Numbered from the stretch's first letter, positions 52,563 through 61,990 are shown. The stretch: DNA of 64,000 bases from Cryobacterium roopkundense (GCF_014200405.1 NZ_JACHBQ010000001.1:1612001-1676000); one strand, 5' to 3'. Numbers and translations: made by a program. Notes: generated by a model not told the origin, from the sequence alone.

Positions 52563-53683
52563 GCATTACACGATTTGACGAACCAGCCGCAGCGAAATTT
52601 CGAGAAGACGTCAGCTCGTGGGTTCACGAAGCCTTACCCACGAAATGGCGCACCGACCGAGCCTCTCTCACCCCTGATGAGGTGCAGCAAGCTCAACGAG
52701 AGTGGGACGAGGCTCTCCACGCTGGAGGATATGCCGGGCTTGCCTGGCCCGCCGAATACGGTGGACGTGGCTTCGGTCCCATTGAAGAGCTCATCTACTA
52801 CGAAGAGTCCTCCAAGGCGAATGCCCCCGACGGATTTGGAAGGATCGGGCGGGTTCTCGCTGGCCCAACGATCATCGTTGCCGGAACCGAAGCACAAAAA
52901 GGCAAGTATCTACCGCGCATTCTCGACGCGAGCGAAATCTGGTGCCAGGGGTTTTCCGAACCGGGCGCAGGATCCGACCTGGCCGCCGTGCGCACCACTG
53001 CCCAAAAGGTTGCCGGCGGCTACGTAGTCAACGGCCAGAAGACCTGGACCAGTTTCGCCCAATACTCGAAGCGCTGTCTGATGCTCGCCAAGAGCTCGAC
53101 CGAACTGCGACGCCACCACAACCTCAGCTTCCTCCTCCTTGATATGGAGCAGGAAGGCGTCGATGTGAGGCCAATCCGCCAAATCAGTGGAGAGGAAGAA
53201 TTCAGTGAAGTCTTCTTCACCAATGTTTTTGTGGCCGATGAAGACCTCGTCGGCCCGGAACACGAGGGGTGGGGCGTCGCCATGACCGTGCTGAGCAATG
53301 AACGAGGCACAACGGAGGCCGCAACGCGACTCGTAGAAGCGACCGCTCAAATCGACTTGCTGAACCGCTGCTGCGCGCGCCACGAGGGACTCGACGGGCC
53401 GCGGCTCCGTGACCGGTGCGAGCTGCTGCGCTGGCAGATTCTCCGCGCAACTGAAGAGAAGGCGGCCGACCTCGACTGGTTCACTGCGGGCTCGATTCTC
53501 AAAGTCCAGTGGAGCGAACTCATCCAGGACTCGACACGATTGGGGGTGGACAGCGGGTGCCCGGAACACCGCGACTACTGGCGCCACCACTATCTCGCAT
53601 CGAAGGCCATGTCGATCTATTCAGGGACCAACGAGATTCAGCGCAACATCATCACCGACCGAGTACTGAAAGTAGCAAGGTAA
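52559..53683 (+). CDS. Acyl-CoA dehydrogenase, larger subunit
   Basis: A 374-residue dehydrogenase with a full FAD fold: GLAWPAEYGGRGFGPIEEL, WCQGFSEPGAGSDLAAVRT, VNGQKTWTSFAQYSKRC, AMTVLSNERGTTEAATRLVE and the C-terminal SIYSGTNEIQRNIITDRVL. It desaturates an acyl-CoA at alpha-beta and passes electrons to EtfAB. The next gene is a smaller partner, as in heterotetrameric FadE28/FadE29-type enzymes of steroid and branched-acid degradation. Coupled to the TetR gene. Confidence 0.92.
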   Translation: MSITRFDEPAAAKFREDVSSWVHEALPTKWRTDRASLTPDEVQQAQREWDEALHAGGYAGLAWPAEYGGRGFGPIEELIYYEESSKANAPDGFGRIGRVLAGPTIIVAGTEAQKGKYLPRILDASEIWCQGFSEPGAGSDLAAVRTTAQKVAGGYVVNGQKTWTSFAQYSKRCLMLAKSSTELRRHHNLSFLLLDMEQEGVDVRPIRQISGEEEFSEVFFTNVFVADEDLVGPEHEGWGVAMTVLSNERGTTEAATRLVEATAQIDLLNRCCARHEGLDGPRLRDRCELLRWQILRATEEKAADLDWFTAGSILKVQWSELIQDSTRLGVDSGCPEHRDYWRHHYLASKAMSIYSGTNEIQRNIITDRVLKVAR

Positions 53684-53685
53684 CC

Positions 53686-54519
53686 ATGTCGACAATCGTT
53701 CAAGAAATGGGCGCCATGGCCGCATCGAGCGTCCGCGAAATCCTCGACAGCGGGCAGGGATCACCCGCTGCACCCAACCCGCAGCTCTGGTCGATTCTTT
53801 CAGACGGTGGCTGGGGATCGATTTCCAGCGATCTTGAAAATGGCGTGGAACTGCGCGACATCCTCGAAGTCGCCCGAGTTTCGGGTCGATACCCGTACTC
53901 GACCCCGATTGTTTCAACCCTGTTGGCGGGCCGTTGGTTTGAACTCGACGACGATCAGCTTGAATCGGGCATCGTCCCCGCCGTACGCCGCGGCGCTCAA
54001 GTCGTCGCTCCTTACTATTCGGATGGTGTCGCCGTCGTGGACGGACTTGGCGGAATCATCGCCGCTTCGCCCAGCGCAGCCGAACCCTTTTCTCTGCTCT
54101 CTCCCCTGGCCGTGCTGCCGAGCAGCACGACGGTATTGTCCGAAGCACACCTTGGTGAACTCCGGGCTGCCTTCCTTGCCGTTGCAGTGGGATGCGCCGA
54201 CGCCGTTATCGACGCATCCATCGCCTGGTCCACCACGAGAGAACAATTCGGACAACCGATCAAGGGATTCCAGGCCGTGCGGCACCACCTCGCAAACGCA
54301 CACATCGCTCGCGAGCAGGCTTGGACTGCGGCCATCGCCGCGGCCCACGAACCGGCACGCTCCGCAGCCTGGGCACGCCAAGGATTCGCCCTCGCGCGAA
54401 CCTCCATTGAACTCGGAATTCAGGTGCACGGTGGCGTGGGTTTCACCTGGGAAGTGGGACTTCATCACTACCTCAACCACATCATCGAACTGCAGTCAGT
54501 TCTCGGTGACGACCAGTGA
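53686..54519 (+). CDS. Acyl-CoA dehydrogenase, smaller subunit
   Basis: A 277-residue protein from ATG 53686 (MSTIVQEMGAMAASSVREIL), with AAGG 5 bases upstream; the frame stays open into the previous gene without a site. It is shorter than a normal dehydrogenase and has a reduced middle domain, but keeps the C-terminal fold: STTREQFGQPIKGFQAVRHH, LARTSIELGIQVHGGVGFTW. This is the usual small subunit of two-gene actinobacterial dehydrogenases that form a heterotetramer with one FAD per pair. Overlaps the hydratase gene by four bases. Confidence 0.9.
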   Translation: MSTIVQEMGAMAASSVREILDSGQGSPAAPNPQLWSILSDGGWGSISSDLENGVELRDILEVARVSGRYPYSTPIVSTLLAGRWFELDDDQLESGIVPAVRRGAQVVAPYYSDGVAVVDGLGGIIAASPSAAEPFSLLSPLAVLPSSTTVLSEAHLGELRAAFLAVAVGCADAVIDASIAWSTTREQFGQPIKGFQAVRHHLANAHIAREQAWTAAIAAAHEPARSAAWARQGFALARTSIELGIQVHGGVGFTWEVGLHHYLNHIIELQSVLGDDQ

Positions 54520-55298
54520 CGACACTCGAGGTTGATCGCCCTGGCCCAGGGGTCCTCCGATTCCGACTCAACGGAGTCGCCACCCTCAATGCCCTCGACG
54601 ATGAGGTGAAGGGGCAACTGGTCGATGCCCTCCGCGCGGCGGCCTTGGATCGCACAACACGCGTCGTGCTCCTTACTGGCACAGGACGAGCCTTCTGCGC
54701 CGGCGGCGACGTGCGGGGGATGGGCACACGAAGCCCCACCGAGACAAACGATGTGCTCACCTTTGGTAGACAGATCACGGAGGCAATCGCACATCTCCAG
54801 AAGCCCGTGGTGGCCGCGGTAAACGGTCTCGCATCCGGAGCCGGATTCAACCTTGCGCTCGTCTCAGACATCATCCTGGCTGCACCGACTGCATGGTTCC
54901 AACAATCATTCGTACGAATGGGTCTCGCCCCCGATATGGGTGGGACATATCTGCTCGGTCAGGCCATTGGGCCGCATCGCGCCAAGGCAGCCCTTATGAC
55001 TGGTCGCCGATTCTCGGCAGACGATGGCGTCGAACTCGGTTTCGTAGCCGAGGTGCTCAGCGGGAACTTCGACGACGAAGCCGTCGCCTACTGCAGCGTG
55101 TTGGCACGTAAGGCCCCGATTGCGCTCGGACTCACCAAGCTTCTCGCAAATCGGGCGCACGAAGGCACGCTGGCCGACGCCCTCGACCGAGAGTCGCTGG
55201 CACAAGCCCTGCTCTCGGCCACCACCGACCATAAACGCGCCGTGGATGCCTTTCTCAACAACGGCGACCTCGATGCACTCGAATTCAAAGGCGAATGA
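54516..55298 (+). CDS. Enoyl-CoA hydratase/isomerase family protein (1)
   Basis: A 260-residue crotonase. CoA and oxyanion-hole motifs: GTGRAFCAGGDVRGMGTRSP and NGLASGAGFNLALVSDIILA; the second acid region is MGLAPDMGGTYLLGQAIG. Asp in PDMGG replaces the usual Glu at one catalytic position, seen in isomerase-type members, so hydratase versus isomerase is open. First of three crotonases in the operon. Overlaps its upstream neighbour by four bases. Confidence 0.92.
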   Translation: MTTLEVDRPGPGVLRFRLNGVATLNALDDEVKGQLVDALRAAALDRTTRVVLLTGTGRAFCAGGDVRGMGTRSPTETNDVLTFGRQITEAIAHLQKPVVAAVNGLASGAGFNLALVSDIILAAPTAWFQQSFVRMGLAPDMGGTYLLGQAIGPHRAKAALMTGRRFSADDGVELGFVAEVLSGNFDDEAVAYCSVLARKAPIALGLTKLLANRAHEGTLADALDRESLAQALLSATTDHKRAVDAFLNNGDLDALEFKGE

Positions 55299-55299
55299 C

Positions 55300-56112
55300 G
55301 TGACACAACTAGTGACAACTACAGTCGACGGACGCATCGCACACGTGACGCTCGATCGGCCAAAGAAACTGAACGCAATGAACGATCAGCTGCTGGAAGA
55401 ATTTTCTGCCACGATCGCAACTCTCGGAGCAGACGATGCCGTGTCGGTGATCGTGGTCGCCGGCGCCGGCAACAACTTCAGTGTCGGCTTCGATGTTGAT
55501 CCGGGAAACGGATACTCCGAAGCCGCAGCCGGGCTCAGTCCCTACGCCGACTGGGCATCACTGCGCCGCAACATCCAACGGTGGCTGGCAGTTTGGGATA
55601 CTCCCAAACCCGTCATTTCAGCCATCGAGGGTTATTGCATGGGCGGAGCAACGATGCTCGCCGTGTGCACAGACATCACGGTTGTCAGTGAGGATGCGAC
55701 GCTTGGCTGGCCTGCCATCCCGCTCGGAGGGGGGCTCTTGAGCCCAACCACAGCGTGGCTCATCGGCCCGAAGAAGGCCAAGGAGCTCTCGTTCATTGCC
55801 GGCAGCAGCCTGACAGGAAGCGAAGCCGCAGCCATGGGCTGGGCCAATCACGCAGTACCAGCCGGCACAGCTCTCGAAAAGGCCGACTCATTGGCCGCAC
55901 AGATCGCGAAGATGCCCTTAGATCTGTTGCGCCTCAAAAAACTTGCACTGAATCGCTTTCTCGATCAGCAGGGATTTCGGGAATCAGTTCTGATGGGCGC
56001 TGAATGGGACGCAATCGCTCACACGTCTCCGGCAACCCATGTCATGACCGACAAGGTGAAAGAACTTGGCTTGAAAGGCGCCATCGGCTGGTTCAACCAG
56101 GACCCAGCATGA
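55300..56112 (+). CDS. Enoyl-CoA hydratase/isomerase family protein (2)
   Basis: A 270-residue crotonase from GTG 55300 (VTQLVTTTVDGRIAHVTLDR), with AAAGG 8 bases upstream. Motifs: GAGNNFSVGFDVDPG, IEGYCMGGATMLAVCTD, LGWPAIPLGGGLLSP. The FSVGFD loop and the WPAIPLGGG segment lack the standard Glu pair, so the reaction may be other than hydration (isomerase or hydrolase). Overlaps the synthetase gene by four bases. Confidence 0.9.
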   Translation: MTQLVTTTVDGRIAHVTLDRPKKLNAMNDQLLEEFSATIATLGADDAVSVIVVAGAGNNFSVGFDVDPGNGYSEAAAGLSPYADWASLRRNIQRWLAVWDTPKPVISAIEGYCMGGATMLAVCTDITVVSEDATLGWPAIPLGGGLLSPTTAWLIGPKKAKELSFIAGSSLTGSEAAAMGWANHAVPAGTALEKADSLAAQIAKMPLDLLRLKKLALNRFLDQQGFRESVLMGAEWDAIAHTSPATHVMTDKVKELGLKGAIGWFNQDPA

Positions 56113-57566
56113 ACAGGGCCATTCCGCTCTTTGACTGGGCATTCTCCCAAGGCGACAAGCCAGCCATCATCACCGACGACAATTCCTACACTTTCGCCGA
56201 ACTCCGGGATGCCATATTGAGCGCCGCGGCCGCGCTCGCGGGCCAGATTTGTACTGGAACACGTGTCGGCCTTTACATCGACAGCACGCCCAATTTTGTC
56301 ATCTACCAATACGCAACGTTCTATCTGGGCGGAGTAGTAGTTCCCCTCAATCGAGCCATGCACGAGAACGAAGTCATCGACTCGATCACACACCTCGGAA
56401 TAGTGCTCCTGGTCAGCGACACCCCCATTGATTTGAGCGCCGCCTCGGCGAGCAGCTACGTCGTCGACGGAGAATTCCACAATCTCCACCTCAGTGCGAA
56501 CGCCCCGGAGATGGTCACGCTGGACATTGATGACCCGGCATTGCTGCTACAGACCTCGGGATCAACCGGACGCCCCAAGGGCGTGCAACTCACCATCCGC
56601 AACCTCGTTGCCAACTATGACCCTACCTACCGCTGGATCGGCGTCGGAAACCACGACGTGATACTCCTGACCCTGCCCATTTTCAACACCTATGCCCTTA
56701 ACCAAGGCGTCAACATGATGGCCATGACCGGAGCAACGGTACGCCTGCTGCGACGTTTCTCTCCGGAGAACATGCGCCGCGCATTCGCCGACTCACAGCC
56801 AACCTTCCTACCGCTAGTGCCGACAATGCTCACACGCCTCTACAAAGAGAGAGTGGTATATGACCGCCCGATCACGGTTGGGATCGGTGCTGCGGCCAGT
56901 CCCGCACAGATCGCCCTCGATGCCTGGGAAGTTTTCCCCCAGGCATTCGTATTCTTCGGTTACGGCCTGACCGAGGGCACGGCCATCGCATCTCAGAATC
57001 GGGTCGGCACCAAACACTCCAACAATGGAGACTTCCTCTCGGCGGGGCGGGTAGTACCAGGCGTTTCGGTAAAACTCGCACCTTCCGACGAACCCGACGG
57101 ACGAGGCGAAATCCTCATCGGCGGTGATTCCGTGTTCTCGGCTTACGTTGGAACCACGGAGGAACGTCCTGTCGTGGACGGATGGCTACACACCGGTGAC
57201 ATCGGAGCCTTCGACGGAGAACGCCTGAGAATCGTCGATCGCAAACGCGAACTGATCATTCGCGGCGGGCAGAACATCTATCCGGGAGAAATCGAGCGAC
57301 TTCTGTCGTCTCACGAAGCCGTCCTGGAAGTCGCCGTGGTCGGAGCCCCCGAGCCCGACCTCGGCGAAGTCCCGGTGGCATTCGTTGTGCTGCGCAATGG
57401 CCACGCACCCCACCCCGCCGAGCTCATCGAGTGGATGCGTCCCCAAGCGGCAGCCTTCAAAATTCCAGCCGCACTGCACATCGTCGACGTGATGCCCAAA
57501 ACACCCACCGGCAAGATTCGCAAGCTCGACCTTCGCGCAATAATCGCAGCCGGAAAAGACAAGTAG
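56109..57566 (+). CDS. Acyl-CoA synthetase (AMP-binding)
   Basis: A 485-residue ANL ligase from ATG 56109, overlapping the previous stop (ATGA). Motifs: LLLQTSGSTGRPKGVQLT (P-loop), FFGYGLTEGTAIAS, DGWLHTGDIGAFDGERLRIV, DRKRELIIRGGQNIYPGEIE and the catalytic Lys in MPKTPTGKIRK. It joins the imported acid to CoA with ATP, starting the pathway. Somewhat shorter than typical (about 510-550), with a trimmed N-terminus. Confidence 0.94.
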   Translation: MNRAIPLFDWAFSQGDKPAIITDDNSYTFAELRDAILSAAAALAGQICTGTRVGLYIDSTPNFVIYQYATFYLGGVVVPLNRAMHENEVIDSITHLGIVLLVSDTPIDLSAASASSYVVDGEFHNLHLSANAPEMVTLDIDDPALLLQTSGSTGRPKGVQLTIRNLVANYDPTYRWIGVGNHDVILLTLPIFNTYALNQGVNMMAMTGATVRLLRRFSPENMRRAFADSQPTFLPLVPTMLTRLYKERVVYDRPITVGIGAAASPAQIALDAWEVFPQAFVFFGYGLTEGTAIASQNRVGTKHSNNGDFLSAGRVVPGVSVKLAPSDEPDGRGEILIGGDSVFSAYVGTTEERPVVDGWLHTGDIGAFDGERLRIVDRKRELIIRGGQNIYPGEIERLLSSHEAVLEVAVVGAPEPDLGEVPVAFVVLRNGHAPHPAELIEWMRPQAAAFKIPAALHIVDVMPKTPTGKIRKLDLRAIIAAGKDK

Positions 57567-57567
57567 C

Positions 57568-58020
57568 ATGCGGCAGTTGACCGGAGTGTCCGAAATCAAA
57601 GCCGCCCTTGGAGAGGAATTGGGTCTGGGGTCATGGCACGACATTCACCAATTGGAAATCGACGCCTTCGCGGCCGTCACCCACGACCACCAATGGATCC
57701 ACGTTGACGAGAAAGAAGCTGCTGCCGGACCTTACGGCAGCACCATCGCGCATGGATATCTGACCCTGTCGCTGATTCCCCTGTTGGTCAGCGATGCGTA
57801 CGTGTTCTCCGGATTCACGATGAAGGTGAACTACGGACTCGAGCGCGTGCGGTTCCCCGCGCCGATCCGAGTGGGATGTCGCATTCGGGCGCGCGCTGCA
57901 CTCACCTCCGTGGAGGTCACGCCCGGGGGACTGCGCGCCATCGTGCGGAACACCGTCGAGGTTGAAGGCTTCTCGACGCCGGGCTGTGTTGCCGACACAG
58001 TGTCCCTACTCATAAGTTGA
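57568..58020 (+). CDS. MaoC-like (R)-specific hydratase
   Basis: A 150-residue single hot-dog protein with the hydratase-2 motif FAAVTHDHQWIHVDEKEAAA, then GPYGSTIAHGYLTLSLIPLL (catalytic Asp and His). It may hydrate an enoyl-CoA with R-stereochemistry, or a substrate too bulky for the crotonases. One base after the synthetase stop. Confidence 0.9.
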   Translation: MRQLTGVSEIKAALGEELGLGSWHDIHQLEIDAFAAVTHDHQWIHVDEKEAAAGPYGSTIAHGYLTLSLIPLLVSDAYVFSGFTMKVNYGLERVRFPAPIRVGCRIRARAALTSVEVTPGGLRAIVRNTVEVEGFSTPGCVADTVSLLIS

Positions 58021-58076
58021 GCCGCGAATCTGTTTAGACCAGCCACACGCACGGTCACAAATGAAAGGAACCACGG

Positions 58077-58820
58077 ATGCCACTTCTCGATGGTCGAACG
58101 GCAGTAATCACAGGAGCAGCGCAAGGCCTCGGATATGCGATCGCACAGGCTTTCCTCGCCGAGGGGGCCAACGTCGTGCTCGGCGACATCGACGGGGCCG
58201 CAGCTGCCACCGCCGCCGCGCGACTCAGCGCTGATTCCCGAACACTGGGGGTGGAATGCGACGTCGTATCCGAAGTGCACGTGGACAGGCTCCTTGCCGC
58301 GGCGAAGTCAGCTTTCGGAAGCGTCGATATCATGGTGAACAATGCGGGCATCACCCGTGACCTGACCATGCGCAAGATGCGCCTCGACGATTTTTCTCTC
58401 GTGATCGATGTGCACTTGAAAGGAACGTGGCTCGGCACGCGAGCGGCAGCATCCGTCATGCGCGAGCAGGGAACCGGCGGTTCGATCATCAACATGTCGT
58501 CGATCTCGGGAAAAGTCGGAAACCCCGGTCAAACGAACTACAGCGCGGCGAAAGCCGGGATAATCGGCCTGACCAAGGCTGCCGCGAAAGAAATCGGTTT
58601 CGCCGGAGTACGCGTGAACGCCCTGCAGCCCGGCATTATCGAGACATTAATGACGCAGAAGCTCTCCGAAGAGGTGAGGAGCGCGCGCCTGGCCGACGTC
58701 CCGTTGGGCCGATTCGGTACCCCTGAGGAAGTTGCGCAGGTCGCTGTGTTCCTCGCCAGCGACATGTCGAGTTACCTTACTGGGATCTCGATCGAAATCG
58801 CTGGCGGGCGCAACATCTGA
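58077..58820 (+). CDS. SDR-family 3-hydroxyacyl dehydrogenase (FabG-like)
   Basis: A 247-residue short-chain dehydrogenase. Cofactor motif TGAAQGLGYAIAQAF with an acidic GDIDG after strand 2 (NAD preference), NNAGITRDLTMRKM, Ser of NMSSISGKVGNPGQ, and YSAAKAGIIGL (Tyr-x3-Lys). It oxidises a 3-hydroxyacyl-CoA to the keto form for the thiolase. A 56-base gap before it holds AAAGGAA as ribosome site. Stop and next start share one base. Confidence 0.93.
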   Translation: MPLLDGRTAVITGAAQGLGYAIAQAFLAEGANVVLGDIDGAAAATAAARLSADSRTLGVECDVVSEVHVDRLLAAAKSAFGSVDIMVNNAGITRDLTMRKMRLDDFSLVIDVHLKGTWLGTRAAASVMREQGTGGSIINMSSISGKVGNPGQTNYSAAKAGIIGLTKAAAKEIGFAGVRVNALQPGIIETLMTQKLSEEVRSARLADVPLGRFGTPEEVAQVAVFLASDMSSYLTGISIEIAGGRNI

Positions 58821-59710
58821 TGGAAATCATACGGCCTGGCTCCGCGGCGGACGTGAATCTGCGTGACATGGTTCGAGTCGACCGAGCGGACGGGGAAAGT
58901 CGATTCGTCGGAAATCTTGTCTCCGGGCCTTTCGGCCGAATCTTCGGCGGCCAACTTATCGGTCAGGCCGTAACAGCAGCGACGGCAACGACAGCGTCCT
59001 ATTCCGGGCGGCAGGCTCACTCGATACACGCCTATTTTCTTCGCAAGGGTGATGCCGCCATCCCGGTTACTTATGCGGTCGACAGCGTCAGGGACGGTCG
59101 CTCGTTCTCAGTGCGATCGGTTCGCGCATTTCAGCATGATCGACTGCTCCTAACCGCGACCATGTCGTTCCACGACGCCCGCGACGGACTTACCCATCAG
59201 GCAGATCGGGCCGGCGATTACCCGGACCCGGACTCCCTGCCACCGGATAATCGACTTCTCGATGTGCCGACCAACTCTCAGAATCCAGGGCACCGGTCGG
59301 CCGTGGAACTCCGCAGGATCCCCGCCAAGTTATACCCGCCGGCAGCGGGCAGTCCGCCCGGGCAAGCCGTCTGGATTCGATCGCGAACGCCCGCGGGGGC
59401 GCATTGTCGTGCTCTGGAATCGGCAGTCCTCGCACTGTCCACCGATTTCACCGTCTTAGAGTCCATCGTCTACGGGCACGGGCTGACCTTCGCGACGCCC
59501 GGCTTGTCCATCGCGAGTCTCGATCACGCCGTGTGGTGGCACGCTCCTGGGAACATGGACGACTGGCTACTCTACATCCAGTCAAGTCCGTGGGCGGGCG
59601 GCGAGCGCGGCCTGGTAACAGGGAAGATCTATGACCGCGGCGGAAGACTGCTGGCATCCGTCGCACAGGAAGGCCTAATTCGCCTCAGCACGATGCAGGC
59701 AACAAAATGA
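58820..59710 (+). CDS. TesB-like acyl-CoA thioesterase II
   Basis: A 296-residue double hot-dog thioesterase. Motifs: FGGQLIGQAVTAATATT, AHSIHAYFLRKGD, DGRSFSVRSVRAFQHDRLLL and, in the second domain, LSTDFTVLESIVYGHGL, ASLDHAVWWHAPGNMDDWLL, all as in TesB. It releases CoA from intermediates, likely preventing CoA trapping. One-base overlap with the SDR gene and four-base overlap with the next. Confidence 0.92.
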   Translation: MEIIRPGSAADVNLRDMVRVDRADGESRFVGNLVSGPFGRIFGGQLIGQAVTAATATTASYSGRQAHSIHAYFLRKGDAAIPVTYAVDSVRDGRSFSVRSVRAFQHDRLLLTATMSFHDARDGLTHQADRAGDYPDPDSLPPDNRLLDVPTNSQNPGHRSAVELRRIPAKLYPPAAGSPPGQAVWIRSRTPAGAHCRALESAVLALSTDFTVLESIVYGHGLTFATPGLSIASLDHAVWWHAPGNMDDWLLYIQSSPWAGGERGLVTGKIYDRGGRLLASVAQEGLIRLSTMQATK

Positions 59711-60483
59711 ATGCGGTCATCACCGAACGCCGGGGCAGCGTGCTCATCGTGACCCTCAATCGGCCCCAGGTCCTGAACGCTGTCAACCCGGAGGTGGCTC
59801 GAGAACTGGGCGAAGCGCTTCAGCGTCTTGATGAAACGCCTGAATTGCGAGTGGGCATCATCACGGGGGCCGGGCGCGCATTCTGCGCAGGGCTTGACAT
59901 GAAGGCGGTCGTCGCAGGGGAATCTATTTCGGCCACGCGCCACCCCGAATGGGGATTCGCGGGTCTGACTTCGCGGACGGTGACGAAGCCGCTGATCGCG
60001 GCCGTCAACGGCGATGCTGTCGGGGGAGGACTTGAGATCGCGCTAGCCTGCGACGTCATCCTCGCCTCCAATATGGCTCGGTTCGGTCTGCCCGAGGTTT
60101 CGCGGGGGCTTTTGGCGGCTGGCGGTGGAGTCTACCGATTGGCCCAGCAACTCCCGGAAAAGGTTGCGATGGAGTTGCTCCTGACCGGCCGCCTGGCCGA
60201 CGCCAGCGAGATGCACGGACGAGGACTCGTACATGCGGTCGTCGCACCAGGCGATGTGCTGCCAGCTGCACTCGCAATGGCCGAGCGGATAGCCAGCAAC
60301 GCCCCGCTCGCTGTGCAGGCCACCAAGCGCCTGGCGAGATCGGCGCGGGTACTCGAACCGACTCACGCCAATGCCGTTGCTCTCGCCGATGAAGAAGCAG
60401 CCACCATTTTTGAGACTGTGGATGCACGGGAGGGAATAGCTGCATTTGTCGAAGGTAGGCCTCCTGTCTTCTGGGGGAGCTGA
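59707..60483 (+). CDS. Enoyl-CoA hydratase/isomerase family protein (3)
   Basis: A 258-residue crotonase. Motifs: GAGRAFCAGLDMKAVVAGES, NGDAVGGGLEIALACDVILA and FGLPEVSRGLLAAGGGVYRL; the Glu of PEVSRG is present, so this one has the best hydratase signature of the three. Last gene of the rightward operon. Confidence 0.93.
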   Translation: MNAVITERRGSVLIVTLNRPQVLNAVNPEVARELGEALQRLDETPELRVGIITGAGRAFCAGLDMKAVVAGESISATRHPEWGFAGLTSRTVTKPLIAAVNGDAVGGGLEIALACDVILASNMARFGLPEVSRGLLAAGGGVYRLAQQLPEKVAMELLLTGRLADASEMHGRGLVHAVVAPGDVLPAALAMAERIASNAPLAVQATKRLARSARVLEPTHANAVALADEEAATIFETVDAREGIAAFVEGRPPVFWGS

Positions 60484-60596
60484 CGGGTGGTGGTTCTCGT
60501 GCCGGGCGTCATCAACGAGTTGGTCCGCTCAGCGCCCAGCGTCTAGTCTCGGGGGACCGCGACGTAATCGCGATCGAGCTATGACGACGAAACCAG

Positions 60597-61208
60597 ATGA
60601 GTGCTGAAGTGACGAAGTTCGACCATAACGGAGAGCGATACGCCCGCGACGCAGAAGTCATGGCGATCGTGATCGAGGTGATGTCTGAGCGTGGTTACGC
60701 CGGAACCTCGATGCAAGAGATCGCCGCGCGTTTGGGAATTCTCAAGGGCAGCCTCTATCACTACTTCAGCTCCAAAGAAGAGCTCCTCATGCGTATCCTG
60801 AACGAATCGCACGAGCAGGTCCTGGCCATCGACCAGCGCATTTCAGAGCAAGGGTTGTCGCCTCTGGAAGAGTTGCTTGAGTATCTGCGCGAATCCAGCC
60901 TGTGGTACCTCGCCAATGTGGAACGAGCAAATATATTCTTCACCGATCGACGCCATCTAACGGGCGAGCGACTCGAGCGGGCTAACCAATTGGGTCGGGC
61001 CTTTGAAATTCACATCCAGAATCTGATTAAGAAGGGACAGGACCAGGGCCAGATACGCGACGATCAGGACGTGCGCCTAATCTCACGTTTTGTGATGGGC
61101 ACGGTGAACAACGTTCGCTTCTGGCCCAATCGTTCATCACCAGTCCCAGATGCCGTGAAAATATCCGAGACCCTCGTGGCCTTGACCCGGAGCGCGATTA
61201 GCGCCTGA
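60597..61208 (+). CDS. TetR-family regulator (KstR2-like layout)
   Basis: A 203-residue TetR. Helix-turn-helix MSERGYAGTSMQEIAARLGI then LKGSLYHYFSSKEELLMRIL is very typical of acyl-CoA-responsive regulators such as KstR2/FadR-type. The C-terminal domain keeps NVERANIFFTDRRHLTGERL. It follows the operon after a 113-base gap and may respond to a pathway acyl-CoA. No strong ribosome site at its ATG. Confidence 0.9.
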   Translation: MSAEVTKFDHNGERYARDAEVMAIVIEVMSERGYAGTSMQEIAARLGILKGSLYHYFSSKEELLMRILNESHEQVLAIDQRISEQGLSPLEELLEYLRESSLWYLANVERANIFFTDRRHLTGERLERANQLGRAFEIHIQNLIKKGQDQGQIRDDQDVRLISRFVMGTVNNVRFWPNRSSPVPDAVKISETLVALTRSAISA

Positions 61209-61927
61209 TCTGGGGGCTTCGCCCGACACTGAGGAGCGGCTGCTCAGATGGGCATTTGACGCATGTTCGCTTTGAAAGCGGAAGCGTGGACTCCACGCTT
61301 CCGGAGCAGCGTCAGGGCGAGGATTTGAAAAGAATCTTCGGCTAGGCCGCCATCCTGTCGGTACGCTCGCTGTGGTGCTGGTCTAGCACAGGATCTACTC
61401 AGATGCACGAGAGGTGGCTCTCCCCGAGCATTGCAGTATGCACGCGGCGCAGTACTAATTGCCCACCTCGTCGCCGACACGAGTCATGGATCGTGCGCAC
61501 ACCCGAACTCTCATTTGATCGCCCCCTAATGGTTTGGATCAATTCGTGCATTTGTGCATTTGTGCATTCGGTACTTCAGGACTTCAGGACTTCAGGACGG
61601 CATTGCAGGGGTCACGACAAGCCTCATGGGGGAATGAACGAAGGAGCCATTCGCTAGCTGAAATGTGGGTCATGAGTCGGGGCGTGCTCTGCCCAGCACC
61701 CTTGACGACATTCATGCAATCTTCTACGATTTTGCTCATGCTCAATTTAGGAATGGTGCTCGGCGGTCTCGGGCCGTGTCCTGGAGACTTGATACGCGCA
61801 CGTTTATTCAACGTTTATTGCCTCGAAAGAGTCCGAAGCGGGTCCAGATGTTTCGAGGGAACGGAGGTGGCTAGATCAAAGAAGTCCTCGTCAGGTCGAG
61901 ATTATTCGAGGTGTTGACGCGTCCTCA
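61209..61927. other. Gene-free stretch between TetR and tRNA-like scar
   Basis: About 720 bases. No convincing gene on either strand; a 127-codon rightward frame (61534) has no protein-like character. A hairpin-like GCGTGGACTCCACGC lies near 61283-61297 and the octamer repeats at 61546-61596 are the only other structure. Confidence 0.5.
61546..61596 (+). repeat. Two adjacent triple octamer repeats
   Basis: GTGCATTT is repeated three times (61546-61569, last copy GTGCATTC), then after three bases ACTTCAGG three times (61573-61596). Two independent 8-bp tandem repeats side by side, in a non-coding region; the unit length suggests slippage or binding sites. Confidence 0.85.
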
Positions 61928-61990
61928 GTAGGGTTGAAAAAGAGTTCGGCGCAAGCCGTCGGTCCTGGGTTCAAGTCCCAGTCGCCCTAC
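61928..61990 (+). other. tRNA-like fragment (T-arm and acceptor end)
   Basis: GTAGGG (61928-61933) can pair with CCCTAC (61985-61990); between them lie a CGGC-GCAA-GCCG hairpin and a perfect T-arm, CTGGG-TTCAAGT-CCCAG (61965-61981). There is no D-arm or anticodon arm of normal form, so it is not a working tRNA. It resembles the 3' end of a tRNA left as an attachment site by an integrating element. Isotype cannot be told. Confidence 0.6.

Noticed and set aside
61546..61596. CRISPR-like array
   Set aside because: Units of 8 bp without spacers are not CRISPR; no cas genes in the window.
61534..61917. 127-codon frame near the octamer repeats
   Set aside because: Includes the simple repeats and has no protein-like pattern.
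61928..61990. Functional tRNA gene
   Set aside because: D-arm and anticodon arm are missing; only the T-arm and acceptor end have tRNA form.
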